In this document: positions 35,722 to 45,046 of the stretch, piece by piece | Position numbering within the stretch: position 1 is the first letter of the stretch | Layout: every line of letters starts with the position of its first letter | Program-made: the position numbers and the translations under genes | DNA from: Verrucomicrobiota bacterium | Lineage (GTDB): Bacteria > Verrucomicrobiota > Verrucomicrobiia > Limisphaerales > UBA9464 | Length of the DNA: 64,000 nucleotides | Direction of reading: 5' to 3' | Assembly: GCA_017309115.1 (NCBI GenBank) | Contig: JAFLEF010000031.1 | Span: forward strand, 1-64,000 | Notes under the pieces: generated by a model | Seen by the model: the letters and a program-made list of their open reading frames with translations, nothing else | What the model was told of the DNA's origin: nothing | The model's database searches: none

Positions 35722-36612
35722 ATGCTGTCGGGCATGCGCGTTCTGCATGTTCACGCTCACTACGACGATTTCGAGTTTGTTGCCGCCGGAACCTTCGAGC
35801 TCTGGCGGCGAAAACTGGGCAAGAAGTTCCACGGTCGAATTGTGGTCTGCACCGATGGCCGCTCCGGACACCAGTTTCGGACCCGGAATGAAACCGCCGA
35901 GATGCGGCGAGCCGAACAGGAACGCAGCGCGGAACTGGGGCACTACGAGTTTCGCCAGTTGTTGGATCCGGCCGGACAGCCGTTTGGCGAAGCTCGTACG
36001 CTGACCACAGATTTGCTCGCGGCGCTCTGGCACGCGATTCGGGAATTCGAGCCGGATTATCTGTTTTGCCCGCCGCTACCGAGCGATCCGCTGGCGGGGG
36101 TGCATCCCGACCACATCACCGTGGCGGAAGCGGTGCGACGCGTGGCCTACATGATCAACGTGCCGCACGCGTTCCTCGATGAGTATCCCACCAACGATGA
36201 GACGAAATCTCGCTGGGTGCGGACGCCGGTGATCCTGAACACGTATGACGGCTACATGGCTGGGGCGAACGCGTTCGATCTGGCTGTGGACGTTGAGGAA
36301 GCCTTCGACCTGATCGCCGAGGAATCGTGGTGTCATCAGAGTCAGATCAACGAATGGCTGCCCTGGGTGGCGCGGCATCAGATTGAGCCGACGGCCGATC
36401 TCGCGGCGTGGAAGGAAAAGCTCCGGGAGCGCTTCGGCCGGCAGGCGCGCGAACTGGGTTTGCCCCCGAATCGGGCGCACGAGGTCTTTACGGTCACCGC
36501 GTGGGGATTGGTGCCGACCTATCGCCAGTTGGAGCGGGACCTGCCGGCCCTGGTCCCCGAGGCGGCGCGCCGGCAACGGCTGGAAGCGCGGCTGACCCGG
36601 TCGGCGGGATAG
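35722..36612 (+). CDS. PIG-L family deacetylase
   Basis: A 296-aa zinc-dependent N-acetylglucosaminyl deacetylase-like (LmbE) protein. The metal motif is HAHYDDFEF near residue 11, a variant of the usual AHPDDE. GVHPDHI (about 129-135) supplies the second His cluster. It is cytoplasmic, with no signal peptide. Family members remove acetyl groups from GlcNAc-containing lipids, thiol cofactors or antibiotics; the substrate is unknown. The start is ATG at 35722, with a possible second ATG four codons later. It lies only 4 bp after the Ig-like protein gene, so co-transcription is likely. Confidence 0.88.
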   Translation: MLSGMRVLHVHAHYDDFEFVAAGTFELWRRKLGKKFHGRIVVCTDGRSGHQFRTRNETAEMRRAEQERSAELGHYEFRQLLDPAGQPFGEARTLTTDLLAALWHAIREFEPDYLFCPPLPSDPLAGVHPDHITVAEAVRRVAYMINVPHAFLDEYPTNDETKSRWVRTPVILNTYDGYMAGANAFDLAVDVEEAFDLIAEESWCHQSQINEWLPWVARHQIEPTADLAAWKEKLRERFGRQARELGLPPNRAHEVFTVTAWGLVPTYRQLERDLPALVPEAARRQRLEARLTRSAG

Positions 36613-36621
36613 TGGGAGACC

Positions 36622-37776
36622 TCAGGTCAGACGATTCAGCCGATGCAGCACCACTAGGATCGAGACGACGAAGGTTGCGACCAGCGGGCCGATGAGTTGC
36701 AGTCCATACTGGGCGGCGAGCCATCCCATCAGGGCGGGAATGAGCGCGGCACCGACGTACGCGGAGCCGACTTGGCGTCCGATGACCACCGGCGCGGCGG
36801 CGGCGGTGAATCGGCGTGGCGTCTCATGCATGAGGCACGGGTACACCGGGGCGGCCCCCAGACCCAGCAGCAGAAGGCCGATCAAGGCAAGCTCCGCCGG
36901 GCCGGGCCAGCTGAAGCAGACGGCGCCCAGACCGCAGAGGTACAAACCGCCGGCGGCGAGTCGGCGGTTGTTCCAACGTTCGGACACGAAGCCTACGAGA
37001 ATGCGTCCCGTCATGATGGCGCCGAAGTAGCACGCCACCCACAGACCGGCGGTGGTGGGTGGAACCCCGCGGCGTTCCACGAGCACTGAATTCGCCCACA
37101 GGCCGGTTGTCCCTTCCACGCCGGTGTACAGCAGATACGAGCTGACCGACAGCCAGCCGGCCGGTGAATTGGCAAGGGCGCGGCCGTGAGGCGTTTCGCC
37201 AGTGGCGCTGGGGGCGGTGAGTGTTTCGGGGACCTTCCAGAGGGGGAGGGTGAACAGGAACAAAGCCGCCAAGCCGAGTTGTAGAAAGGCGATCTCCCGA
37301 TATCCCCGGGACCAACCGCCGGCGCCAGCGATGGCCTGAGTCATCAGCAAGGGACCCACCGTCGCGCCAACGCCCCAAAACGCGTGGAGCCAGTTCATGT
37401 GGCGCGACGAGTAATGCCGGGCGACGAAGGCGTTGAGACTGGAGTCCACACAGCCCGCGCCCCAGCCCAGCGGCACCGCCGCCAGCATCAGCACGGCGAA
37501 GGAACCGGCGAAGGAAAAAATCAGAAGGCTGCCTCCGGTGAGCAAACAGCTGATCAGGACCGCGGGTCCGGTGGAGATTCGGCGCAGCCAGAACTCCGTG
37601 GAAAAGCTCGAAGCGGCCGAGCACAGCGTGATGAGAAGGGACAGCAGTCCTACGGCCTCCAATGGAAGTCCGAGCGACTCGCGCATCGGCGGCCAAGCCA
37701 CGCCCAGAACGCTGTCGGGCAGACCCAGGCTGATGAACGCCAGATAAATCAGGATCAGCAGAACCGGCGACAGCAT
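36622..37776 (-). CDS. MFS transporter (fucose permease-like)
   Basis: A 384-aa inner-membrane permease with about 12 hydrophobic segments. The N-terminus LIYLAFISLGLPDSVLGVAWPPMRES resembles FucP/YbjJ-type major facilitator proteins. The second half has a charged cytoplasmic loop (VPETLTAPSATGETPHGR) at the middle, as expected between helices 6 and 7. The solute cannot be named; relatives carry sugars. It converges on the PIG-L gene with 9 bp between stops. Length is close to family norm. Confidence 0.9.
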   Translation of the reverse strand: MLSPVLLILIYLAFISLGLPDSVLGVAWPPMRESLGLPLEAVGLLSLLITLCSAASSFSTEFWLRRISTGPAVLISCLLTGGSLLIFSFAGSFAVLMLAAVPLGWGAGCVDSSLNAFVARHYSSRHMNWLHAFWGVGATVGPLLMTQAIAGAGGWSRGYREIAFLQLGLAALFLFTLPLWKVPETLTAPSATGETPHGRALANSPAGWLSVSSYLLYTGVEGTTGLWANSVLVERRGVPPTTAGLWVACYFGAIMTGRILVGFVSERWNNRRLAAGGLYLCGLGAVCFSWPGPAELALIGLLLLGLGAAPVYPCLMHETPRRFTAAAAPVVIGRQVGSAYVGAALIPALMGWLAAQYGLQLIGPLVATFVVSILVVLHRLNRLT

Positions 37777-38266
37777 CGGCCTTCAGCAAACCGGGAGGAC
37801 GGCCGCGGATCAATGCTGGAAGGGCATGGGGAAGCGGAGAGCCGAGAGGAGCGCGGGAAGCGGGAACCGTTTGGAGTGCGGGCAGACTTTCTGCCGCTTT
37901 CCCATGGGCGAGGCGTCATCAGAAAATTCCGGGTCACCACTCCACGCACGCCCTAAAGATTGGGAAAAGGGCAGAGAGGATTCCCGCGGAGTCACGGAAG
38001 ACGCGGAGAAAGGCAGGGGGTAACCGCAGATTAACGCCGATTTCCGCAGATGATTGGGGAAACGGAAAACCTAGTGCACCAAGACGCCCGCACGCTTGAT
38101 TTCGCCCTAGCCAGCCTCGAACTGAACTAACTCCCGTCCCGAAATCTGTGTGAATCGGCGCCAATCTGCGGATCAACGGTCGTTCCAGTAACCTCTCGAT
38201 TTTGGAAACGACCACCCGGCTTCGTACTTCCCAAGGCTGAGCGGTTCCCAAATCCTGCCGGCCACT
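37777..38266. repeat. Repeat-rich intergenic region with long imperfect palindrome
   Basis: No gene is visible in this 490-bp gap. Arms at 38024-38042 (CCGCAGATTAACGCCGATT) and 38153-38171 are inverted and match at 17 of 19 positions, enclosing about 110 bp. Upstream, 37976-38015 resembles the CGCGGAG tail of the 9.6-kb repeat unit. A GCGGAGAGCCGAGAGGAG run opens the gap. Confidence 0.7.
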
Positions 38267-39229
38267 ATGACGCCCCCGGTCTCTTCGAATCAGATCATCA
38301 GCAGTGTCGCGGCCTTTACTCCGGCGTGGGATCGAATGGTCACGCTTCTCTTCAAGCCGTTCGATTTGGGACGGTGGCTGCGGATTGGCCTGTGCGCCTT
38401 TCTGGCGACGCTGGGAGAGATGGGAGCCGGCGGAAGCGGTTCCGGGACCAATCGCTCGGGTTCCTCCCGGTCAGGAATTTTTCCGCAGGGCTTTTCCGAG
38501 GTGGAGTCTCAGGCGAAGCGGTACCTTTTCGAGAACCTCGCGTGGATTATCCCCTTGATCGTATTCGTCGTGGTCGTGGGATTGGCCCTGACGGTTTTGA
38601 TCCTGTGGCTGCGGAGTCGGGGTCAGTTCATGTTTCTCGATAACGTGGCCACCGGTCGCGCCGACGTGAAACGGCCGTGGCACGAGAATCGGATGCTGGG
38701 GAACAATCTGTTCTGGTTTCGCCTCGGGCTAACCGTGCTGACGAGTCTAGGGGCGCTGATGTTGTTCGGCGGGGGAGCCATGATCGGGTTGCCGATGCTT
38801 CGGGCGGGCGAGGTGAATGCGGGTGGGGTGATGGCCCTGGTGTTTCTAGGCTTCGTTTTTGCGGGATTGATGTTGGTCTCCTTAGTGATCGGTAAGCTGA
38901 CCACGGATTTCGTGGTTCCGGTGATGTGGCTTCGGGGTACGGACTGGCGGGCTGGATGGGGCGAGGTCGGTGAACTGTTGAAGGCTCGTCCGGGAAACTT
39001 CCTGCTCTATCTGCTGTTCCTGATTTTGCTGAGTATTGTCTGGGGCGTGGTGTTGATTGCGGTGGTGCTGCTCACCTGCTGCGTCGCGGGATGTCTGCTG
39101 GCCATTCCGTATGTGGGATCCGTCTTACTGCTGCCGATGACCGTGTTTTTCCGGGCATTCTCCCTGTCATTCCTCGCCCAATTCGGTCCGAGTTGGGATG
39201 TGTTTCAGGCGCCGGTGCCGAATGGCTGA
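38267..39229 (+). CDS. Hypothetical multi-pass membrane protein
   Basis: A 320-aa integral membrane protein without a signal peptide. Hydrophobic segments are visible at about 35-50, 93-115, 150-180, 187-212, 245-275 and 275-305. A Gly/Ser-rich loop (GAGGSGSGTNRSGSSRSG) lies at about 53-70 and a soluble loop at 115-145 (RGQFMFLDNVATGRADVKRPWHE). The pattern resembles uncharacterised DUF4013-like/DUF7544-like membrane proteins, but the match is from general layout, not a decisive motif. It stands alone between repeat-rich gaps. Confidence 0.75.
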   Translation: MTPPVSSNQIISSVAAFTPAWDRMVTLLFKPFDLGRWLRIGLCAFLATLGEMGAGGSGSGTNRSGSSRSGIFPQGFSEVESQAKRYLFENLAWIIPLIVFVVVVGLALTVLILWLRSRGQFMFLDNVATGRADVKRPWHENRMLGNNLFWFRLGLTVLTSLGALMLFGGGAMIGLPMLRAGEVNAGGVMALVFLGFVFAGLMLVSLVIGKLTTDFVVPVMWLRGTDWRAGWGEVGELLKARPGNFLLYLLFLILLSIVWGVVLIAVVLLTCCVAGCLLAIPYVGSVLLLPMTVFFRAFSLSFLAQFGPSWDVFQAPVPNG

Positions 39230-39400
39230 GAGCGGAGAGGTAAGCGGGAAGCGGAACGGCTTGGGGAAGCTTCGCCCCACCGGGCGAGGCTGTGCGGGTG
39301 GGGAGTTTTTGATGTGTTTTTTCGCGGTCACGCGAACGGCTCGGTAGAAACCTCGCCCTACCGGGTTTGGCCCCCACCCCTTACCGCTTTCCCCTTACCG
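39230..39400. repeat. Degenerate copy of CTGAGAG/GGCGAGGC repeat
   Basis: The gap after the membrane protein contains GCTGAGAGCGGAGAGGTAAGCGGGAAGCGG, a GCCCCACCGGGCGAGGC hairpin-like core and CCCTTACCGCTTTCCCCTTACCG. All are shared with the repeats near 9.6 and 33.2 kb. No gene is visible before the ATG at 39474. Confidence 0.5.
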
Positions 39401-39473
39401 ACTTCGGCCTCGGTTTTGCGCCTTGCGGGTTGCTCGCTTGTCAGATGGTGTTTCCGCCTCCTAGGTTCCCGCC

Positions 39474-40109
39474 ATGGAAGCCAGCCCCTATCAAGCGCGA
39501 CGCGCGTCGGTGGATGACCTGCCGGCGTTGCAGGCGCTCTGGCAGGAGTTGGGCATGCCGTGGGAACAGTTGGGGCAGTTCATTAACGAGTTCCAAGTGG
39601 TCACTGATGAGAATGATCAGTTGGCAGGTGCGATCGGCTTGCTGATCGAAGGGGATGATGCCCTGCTGCATAGCGAAGCGATTCGGGCCGACGTCGAGGC
39701 CGATGCCGTACGCGCGTCCATGTGGCGGCGAATGCAGATCGTAGCGCGCAATCAGGGCGCGAAGTTTCTCTGGACCCAGGAGGATGCCCCGTACTGGCGG
39801 GATAGTGGTTTCGGGCCGGCTCCGGCGGAACGACTCCAGATTTCCAAGGCCTCGTTTTTGGATCAGTCGGCGGACTGGCGGATGTTTCTGTTGGTGGATC
39901 CGGCGCGGATTCAGGATGCGTTGCAGGAACAGTTCGCAATCCTTGAAGCCACCCGATTGCAGGACACGGAGAACTTCGAGCGAAAGGTGAAATTGTTCCG
40001 CACCTTCGCCTACCTGCTCGCCTTGGCGGTCATTGGCGGATGCTTCGCGCTGCTGTTCGTCCTGGCCTCCAACAACCCCGACTTCTTCCGTCGGTTACTC
40101 GGGCGTTGA
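39474..40109 (+). CDS. GNAT-like protein with C-terminal membrane anchor
   Basis: A 211-aa protein. The first ~145 residues resemble a GNAT acetyltransferase fold (YQARRASVDDLPALQALWQELG, then NDQLAGAIGLLIEGDDALLHSEAI), but the acetyl-CoA-binding R/QxxGxG/A loop is not obvious. The C-terminus has one transmembrane helix (FAYLLALAVIGGCFALLFVLAS), so the domain would be tethered to the membrane facing the cytoplasm. It may be a degenerate acetyltransferase. Its 3' end overlaps the convergent histidine kinase gene by 15 bp. Confidence 0.7.
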   Translation: MEASPYQARRASVDDLPALQALWQELGMPWEQLGQFINEFQVVTDENDQLAGAIGLLIEGDDALLHSEAIRADVEADAVRASMWRRMQIVARNQGAKFLWTQEDAPYWRDSGFGPAPAERLQISKASFLDQSADWRMFLLVDPARIQDALQEQFAILEATRLQDTENFERKVKLFRTFAYLLALAVIGGCFALLFVLASNNPDFFRRLLGR

Positions 40110-41312
40110 GGCGCGGCGAAGGGTTTCCGTTTCCGGGGAGGCTTCTGGAAGGGTGAAGCGAAAGGTGGATCCTTGGCCCGGCGAGCTTTCGACTGACACT
40201 TCCCCGCCGTGGCTCTGAATGATGTGTTTGACGATGCTCAGGCCGAGGCCGGTGCCGCCCTGTTCGCGGGAGCGGGCGCGGTCCACGCGGTAGAACCGTT
40301 CGAAGACCCGGGTGTGTGCTTCGGGAGGTATTCCGGGACCATCGTCGCTCACCCAGCCTTCAATCGCGCCTTCCGCCAGACGCCGTCCGCCAATGCGCAC
40401 GTGGCCGCCCACGTGCCCGTACTTGATGGCGTTGTCCACCAAGTTGAAAAGAACCTGCTGAAGGCGGTCGCCATCGGCTTGGATGCGTAGGCCCGGCGGA
40501 ACTTCATTGGTGACCGTGACTTTCTTGTCGGCACCGCGGCCCCCCAACTCCGTGAGCACCTGTTCCGCCTGATCGCCCAAATCCAACGCCTGAATGTTGA
40601 ACGCCACCTGTCCGGATTCGAGTTGGGAGATGGTCAGCAAATCGTCGATGAGAAAGGTCAGCCGGTCGGCATGCTTTTCGATGGTTCGTAGAAACCGGGT
40701 CGCTACGGCCGGGTCGTCTTTGGCTCCGTCCAACAAGGTTTCCACGTAGCCCTTGATCAGCGAGAGGGGTGTGCGGAGTTCGTGGCTGACGTTGGCGACA
40801 AACTCCTTCCGGACATTCTCCAATTGCTTGATCCGACTGACGTCATGGAACACGAAGATCGTTCCGGCCAGGGCGCGGTCGGGATCCCGCACGGTCGCGG
40901 CGTTAACCTGGATGGCCCGGTGCGGTTCGGACGGAAGATGAATCTCCACGCCAGTGACCCGGCCTTCTACGAGGACCCTTTGGGACAACGTTTGGAGGTC
41001 ATGCAGACGCAAGGTTTCCATCAGGGTTCTTCCTCGAATCTCCGTCGGCAGGCTGAACAACTGGCTCAGCGCGGGATTGGCGAACTGCACCCGGCCGTCC
41101 TCGTCGAGGATCAGTAGACCCTCGACCATGCTGTTGAAGACTGCCTGTTGTTTGACTTCAGCTTCCGCCAGGCGGAGGTGGCGGGAGCGGCGAAGTTCCT
41201 CCAGTTCCTGGCGGAGGGCACTCTCGGTCCGGCGGGCGAAGCGGGACGTGCGCCATGCCCAGAATCCGGTCCCTACCGCGACAACGGCGAGCAGGGTTAA
41301 AGTTGGCCACAT
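40095..41312 (-). CDS. PhoR-like sensor histidine kinase
   Basis: A 405-aa membrane-anchored sensor. One N-terminal transmembrane helix (about 4-22) is followed by a coiled-coil region (28-55) and a PAS domain (about 55-160). The dimerisation/phosphoacceptor domain has H177 (FVANVSHELRTPL), and the HATPase domain carries N-box NLVDNAIKYG, DDGPGIP and GTGLGLSIVKHI. It should autophosphorylate and pass phosphate to the response regulator encoded 27 bp upstream (41340). The layout matches PhoR, but there are no phosphate-transport genes nearby, so the signal is unproven. Confidence 0.93.
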   Translation of the reverse strand: MWPTLTLLAVVAVGTGFWAWRTSRFARRTESALRQELEELRRSRHLRLAEAEVKQQAVFNSMVEGLLILDEDGRVQFANPALSQLFSLPTEIRGRTLMETLRLHDLQTLSQRVLVEGRVTGVEIHLPSEPHRAIQVNAATVRDPDRALAGTIFVFHDVSRIKQLENVRKEFVANVSHELRTPLSLIKGYVETLLDGAKDDPAVATRFLRTIEKHADRLTFLIDDLLTISQLESGQVAFNIQALDLGDQAEQVLTELGGRGADKKVTVTNEVPPGLRIQADGDRLQQVLFNLVDNAIKYGHVGGHVRIGGRRLAEGAIEGWVSDDGPGIPPEAHTRVFERFYRVDRARSREQGGTGLGLSIVKHIIQSHGGEVSVESSPGQGSTFRFTLPEASPETETLRRASTPE

Positions 41313-41339
41313 GCGAAGCGAACGGCGGCGAAGGCCCGC

Positions 41340-42020
41340 TCAGTTCTCCACAAAGCGGTAGCCGACTCCGCGAACCGTGTCGAGATACCGGCAGGCGGTC
41401 CCGAGCTTCTCGCGCAGACGGCGCATGTGGGTGTCCACGGTGCGGGTGTCGATGATGTTGTCGTATTCCCAGACATCCCGGAGCAGCTGTTCCCGGGACT
41501 GCACCCGGCCGCGACGTGAGGCCAGGGTGGTCAGGAGCTTGAATTCCGTCGCGGTCAGGTCGACGCGCTTACGGGCGACGGTCACCAAATGCCGGGGAAC
41601 GTCGATGAAGAGATCGCCAATGTTGAGCTGTTCCGGCTTTTCGTCCGTGGCCTGACGGCGGCGCAATAGATTCTTGACCCGCAGCATCAGCTCCCGCGGG
41701 CTGAAGGGCTTGGTGATGTAGTCGTCGGCCCCTAGTTCCAACCCCAGGACCCGGTCGATCTCGGCGGCCTTGGCGGTCAGCATGATGACTGGGATTCCGG
41801 TGGTGGCTGGGTCGCGGCGGAGCAGCTTGCAGACTTCGAGTCCGTCCACCTCGGGCAGCATGACGTCCAGCAGGATCAGGTCCGGCGCGTGTTGCCGGGC
41901 CTTTTTGATCGCCTCTTGGCCGTCGGCGGCGGTGACGACCTCGTAGCCAGCGGCCTTGAGGTTGAAGCTGACGAGTTCGAGCGCGTCGGGTTCGTCGTCC
42001 ACGACGAGTATTTTGGCCAT
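41340..42020 (-). CDS. PhoB-like OmpR-family response regulator
   Basis: A DNA-binding response regulator of 226 aa from the ATG at 42020 (MAKILVVDDE). An ATG at 42041 would add seven residues; neither has a strong ribosome site. The receiver domain has the acidic pair in VVDDE, phosphoacceptor D52 (LILLDVMLPE), the Thr in MLTAKA and the Lys in DYITKPF. The winged-helix domain ends RTVDTHMRRLREKLG ... VRGVGYRFVEN. It lies upstream of the kinase gene on the same strand, so the two form an operon. Targets are unknown. Confidence 0.94.
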   Translation of the reverse strand: MAKILVVDDEPDALELVSFNLKAAGYEVVTAADGQEAIKKARQHAPDLILLDVMLPEVDGLEVCKLLRRDPATTGIPVIMLTAKAAEIDRVLGLELGADDYITKPFSPRELMLRVKNLLRRRQATDEKPEQLNIGDLFIDVPRHLVTVARKRVDLTATEFKLLTTLASRRGRVQSREQLLRDVWEYDNIIDTRTVDTHMRRLREKLGTACRYLDTVRGVGYRFVEN

Positions 42021-42184
42021 AACGCGCGACGTGTTAGGCATGGCGGGAGGCTACCGAATGACGGGTGGGTTACAAGCCGGTGACAAAAATCGTGAAGGGG
42101 AAGCCGCCGCCGCGATCTGTCATCGACGCCAGGCAGCGGATTCGGTTGGGTAAGGACGTCTCCCGAAACTTGGTACTCACTGCG

Positions 42185-44365
42185 ATGAAGGACTTAGGAA
42201 CGATGGTGCGAAGGGTGGCCCTGGTCGGGCTGCTGGGGTTGCTGGGAACCGTTGGGGCGCGGGCGGCCGGGCCGGAGGTGCTGCCGCCAGGACAGGTCCC
42301 GGCGGATGCCCGGCTGGGTCCGGTGAAGGATCTCAATGGGTACTTCCCGTTCCAGCCACCGACGACCCGCGAGGAGTGGACTCGCCGGTCGGAACAGATT
42401 CGTCGTCGCATCCAAGTGTCGCAGGGTCTTTGGCCGGAGCCGACCCGCACTCCGCTGGAGCCGGTCATTCATGGTCGGATCGATCGCGGTGACTACACGG
42501 TGGAGAAGGTTTTCTTCCAAAGTGCGCCCGGCCTGTTCGTCACCGGCAATCTGTACCGACCGAAGCAGGTGACCGGGAAGGTGCCGGCCGTCTTGTTCGC
42601 GCATGGCCATTGGACCGACGCTCGCTTGTCGCAGTCCTCGCCAGCGGAGTTGCGTCAGGAAATCGCCACCGGCGCGGAACGGTTCGAGGACGGCGGCCGC
42701 AGCCGGTTTCAATCGCTCTGCGTCCAATTGGCGCGGATGGGATGCGTGGTCTGGCAATGGGACATGCTGGGTAACTCCGATTCGCAGCAGATCTCCATGG
42801 CGCTGGCTCACGGATTCGCGAAGCAGCGTCCGGAAATGAACACCCTCGAAAATTGGGGGCTCTTCAGTCCGCAAGCCGAGGCGAATCTACAGAGCGTGAT
42901 GGGCCTGCAGACCTGGAGTGCGATTCGCTCCCTGGACTTTGTTCTCGGACTGCCGGAAGTGGATCCCGCGCGAATTGCCATGACCGGGGCGAGCGGTGGC
43001 GGGACGCAAACGATGTTGTTGGCGGCCCTGGATTCCCGGGTGGCGCTGTCGTTTCCCGCGGTGATGGTGAGTACGGCCATGCAGGGCGGTTGTACGTGCG
43101 AGAACGCCAGCCTGCTCCGGGTTGGGGTGGGCAACGTGGACTTCGCGGCGCTGTTTGCTCCCAAGCCGCAGGGCCTGACCACGGCCAACGACTGGACCCG
43201 CGACATGGCCACCCAGGGATTTCCCGAACTGAAACAGCTCTACACGCTGCTCGGAGCATCCAACGCGGTGATGCTGCATCGGGGCGAACACTTCCCGCAT
43301 AACTACAACGCGGTCGCCCGTTCCGCCTTCTACACTTGGCTCAATCGACACTTCCAACTCGGGCAGACCAATCCGGTCATCGAACGGGATTACGCCTTCC
43401 TCCCGGCGTCCGAGTTGACCGTCTGGGACGCGCAGCATCCGGCGCCCAAGGCCAATGACCCGGACTTCGAGCGGCGTTTGTTGCGCTGGTGGCGAGAGGA
43501 CGCAGAAGCGCGGCGTCAGGCGATGACTCCGAAGGAACGGCAACAGTCCGATCTGGCCGCCCTGGAGGTCATGATCGGACGAGCCTGGTCAAACGTGGGA
43601 ACAGTCCGGTGGGATCAGATCGGCAAGGAAGACCGCGGCGGCTGGTTGGAGATCACGGGCCTGCTGATCAACTCGACGCATCAAGAGGCGTTGCCGGCGG
43701 TCTTCTGTTATCCCAAGCAATGGAACGGCACGACGGCGGCCTGGTTCACCGGAGCGGGTAAGGAAGGATTGTTCAACGCCAGTGGGCGCCTGATTCCGGC
43801 GGTACAGCAGTTGGTGGACAGCGGGGTGACTGTGGTGGGCGTGGATCTGATTCATCAGGGTGAGTTCCGGCCAGATGGTTCGCCGCTGCTCCAAACGCCC
43901 AAGGTGAAGGAAACCCGCGAGTCCGCCTCGTACACCTTTGGATACAATCCCAGCGTCTTTGCCCAGCGGGTCCACGACATCCTGTCGGTAACGAAGTTCG
44001 TCGTGGACCACGAGCGGGCGTCGAAGCGAGTGGTCTTGATTGGCACGTCAGGAGCCGGACCATGGGTGGCGGCGGCTCGTCCGCTGATCGGGTCCCACGT
44101 GCAATTGGCGGTGATCGAGACCGGCGGATTCCGCTTTGGCAAACTGCTGGATTTCCGCGATCCGAACTTCCTCCCGGGCGGTGCGAAGTACGGCGACCTG
44201 CCTGGCCTGCTGTCGCTGTCGGCTCCGGCGTCGACGTGGGTGCTGGGTGAATCCGGAGCTGTGTTGGCCGGACTGAGGGGTCAGTACGCGGGCGGCCAGG
44301 AATGGGCGCTGAAGGACTCGGAGACTCTCGATCCGCAGGAACTGCGGAAGTGGGTGGCGCCTTGA
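42185..44365 (+). CDS. Secreted tandem alpha/beta-hydrolase (acetyl xylan esterase-like)
   Basis: A protein of about 726 aa with a signal peptide (MKDLGTMVRRVALVGLLGLLG). The start is the ATG at 42185, or 42203 where AGGAA precedes closely. The first alpha/beta-hydrolase domain (about 90-400) has VPAVLFAHGHW, nucleophile S270 in GASGGGTQ and a likely His in HRGEHFPHNYN. A second hydrolase-like domain (about 480-720) repeats the layout, with S622 in GTSGAGPW. Relatives are annotated as acetyl xylan esterases or dienelactone-hydrolase-like enzymes. The double arrangement suggests an internal duplication; whether the second copy is catalytic is uncertain. Confidence 0.82.
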   Translation: MKDLGTMVRRVALVGLLGLLGTVGARAAGPEVLPPGQVPADARLGPVKDLNGYFPFQPPTTREEWTRRSEQIRRRIQVSQGLWPEPTRTPLEPVIHGRIDRGDYTVEKVFFQSAPGLFVTGNLYRPKQVTGKVPAVLFAHGHWTDARLSQSSPAELRQEIATGAERFEDGGRSRFQSLCVQLARMGCVVWQWDMLGNSDSQQISMALAHGFAKQRPEMNTLENWGLFSPQAEANLQSVMGLQTWSAIRSLDFVLGLPEVDPARIAMTGASGGGTQTMLLAALDSRVALSFPAVMVSTAMQGGCTCENASLLRVGVGNVDFAALFAPKPQGLTTANDWTRDMATQGFPELKQLYTLLGASNAVMLHRGEHFPHNYNAVARSAFYTWLNRHFQLGQTNPVIERDYAFLPASELTVWDAQHPAPKANDPDFERRLLRWWREDAEARRQAMTPKERQQSDLAALEVMIGRAWSNVGTVRWDQIGKEDRGGWLEITGLLINSTHQEALPAVFCYPKQWNGTTAAWFTGAGKEGLFNASGRLIPAVQQLVDSGVTVVGVDLIHQGEFRPDGSPLLQTPKVKETRESASYTFGYNPSVFAQRVHDILSVTKFVVDHERASKRVVLIGTSGAGPWVAAARPLIGSHVQLAVIETGGFRFGKLLDFRDPNFLPGGAKYGDLPGLLSLSAPASTWVLGESGAVLAGLRGQYAGGQEWALKDSETLDPQELRKWVAP

Positions 44366-44506
44366 GCGGGGAGGGGTTGGAGCAGGGAGTCCCGGCTTCA
44401 GCCGGTGGGGCGGTGGAACGAGCGGGGCGATCGGGAGTACACCAGCGTGTGATCGTAGTGGAGGTTCCGCCGCCTAAAGGCGGGACATGCGGAGAAGCGG
44501 AGCGGC

Positions 44507-45046
44507 TCAATCTGTGTCGGTCAGGCACAGAATCCACCACCTCATGCCTTGTGGATCGTAAACGACGAAAGAAGAATCCCAAGCAACATCCAAGAACCAG
44601 CCAGTCCAAGCACCCTCAATACTGAATACCTGCGTATAGTCGTGGCCAATGGCTGCAACGAACTCTCTCGAAAGCCGTCTCGCCTTGTCCTCGGTTCCTG
44701 GGAACATCTGGTACGCACCGCCTCGCAAAAGTGTAACTGTCAGTGTGCCCTCCATCTCGTAGGCGGAGTAGCAGTGAAACGCCGGCAACCTCAGGGGTGA
44801 TGGAATTTGAAGCTCGCCTAGAAAAGCCCGAATGGAAGGAGCATTGAGAAACGATGACAACAAATGATCACGGCCCCGCCAATCGTGACGACTGGCGCTA
44901 TGAAATGCTGCTGCATCGGTAGGTTGGAAACATCGCAAGAGGACGCGACCGTTCGGGTAGAGTGGACGCAAAGCGGCGAGATACGCCTCCAAGCGCGCAT
45001 CGGTGAGGGGCTGCTCTGCGTAGTGAACATCAGACCACAGCATCAT
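44507..45046 (-). CDS. Hypothetical protein, 179 aa
   Basis: No family was recognised. The frame is continuous, starts with ATGATG and uses a base composition lower in GC (about mid-50s %) than its surroundings, though it still reads as coding. It is rich in aromatic residues at the C-terminus (WTGWFLDVAWDSSFVVYDPQGMRWWILCLTDTD), a soluble alpha/beta pattern. There is no signal or membrane segment. It opens the accessory stretch 44.5-47.3 kb, which carries repeats and another atypical ORF, so transfer is possible. Confidence 0.65.
   Translation of the reverse strand: MMLWSDVHYAEQPLTDARLEAYLAALRPLYPNGRVLLRCFQPTDAAAFHSASRHDWRGRDHLLSSFLNAPSIRAFLGELQIPSPLRLPAFHCYSAYEMEGTLTVTLLRGGAYQMFPGTEDKARRLSREFVAAIGHDYTQVFSIEGAWTGWFLDVAWDSSFVVYDPQGMRWWILCLTDTD

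Noticed and set aside
39474-40109. Calling the protein a functional acetyltransferase
   Set aside because: The acetyl-CoA-binding loop could not be identified, so only a GNAT-like fold is claimed.
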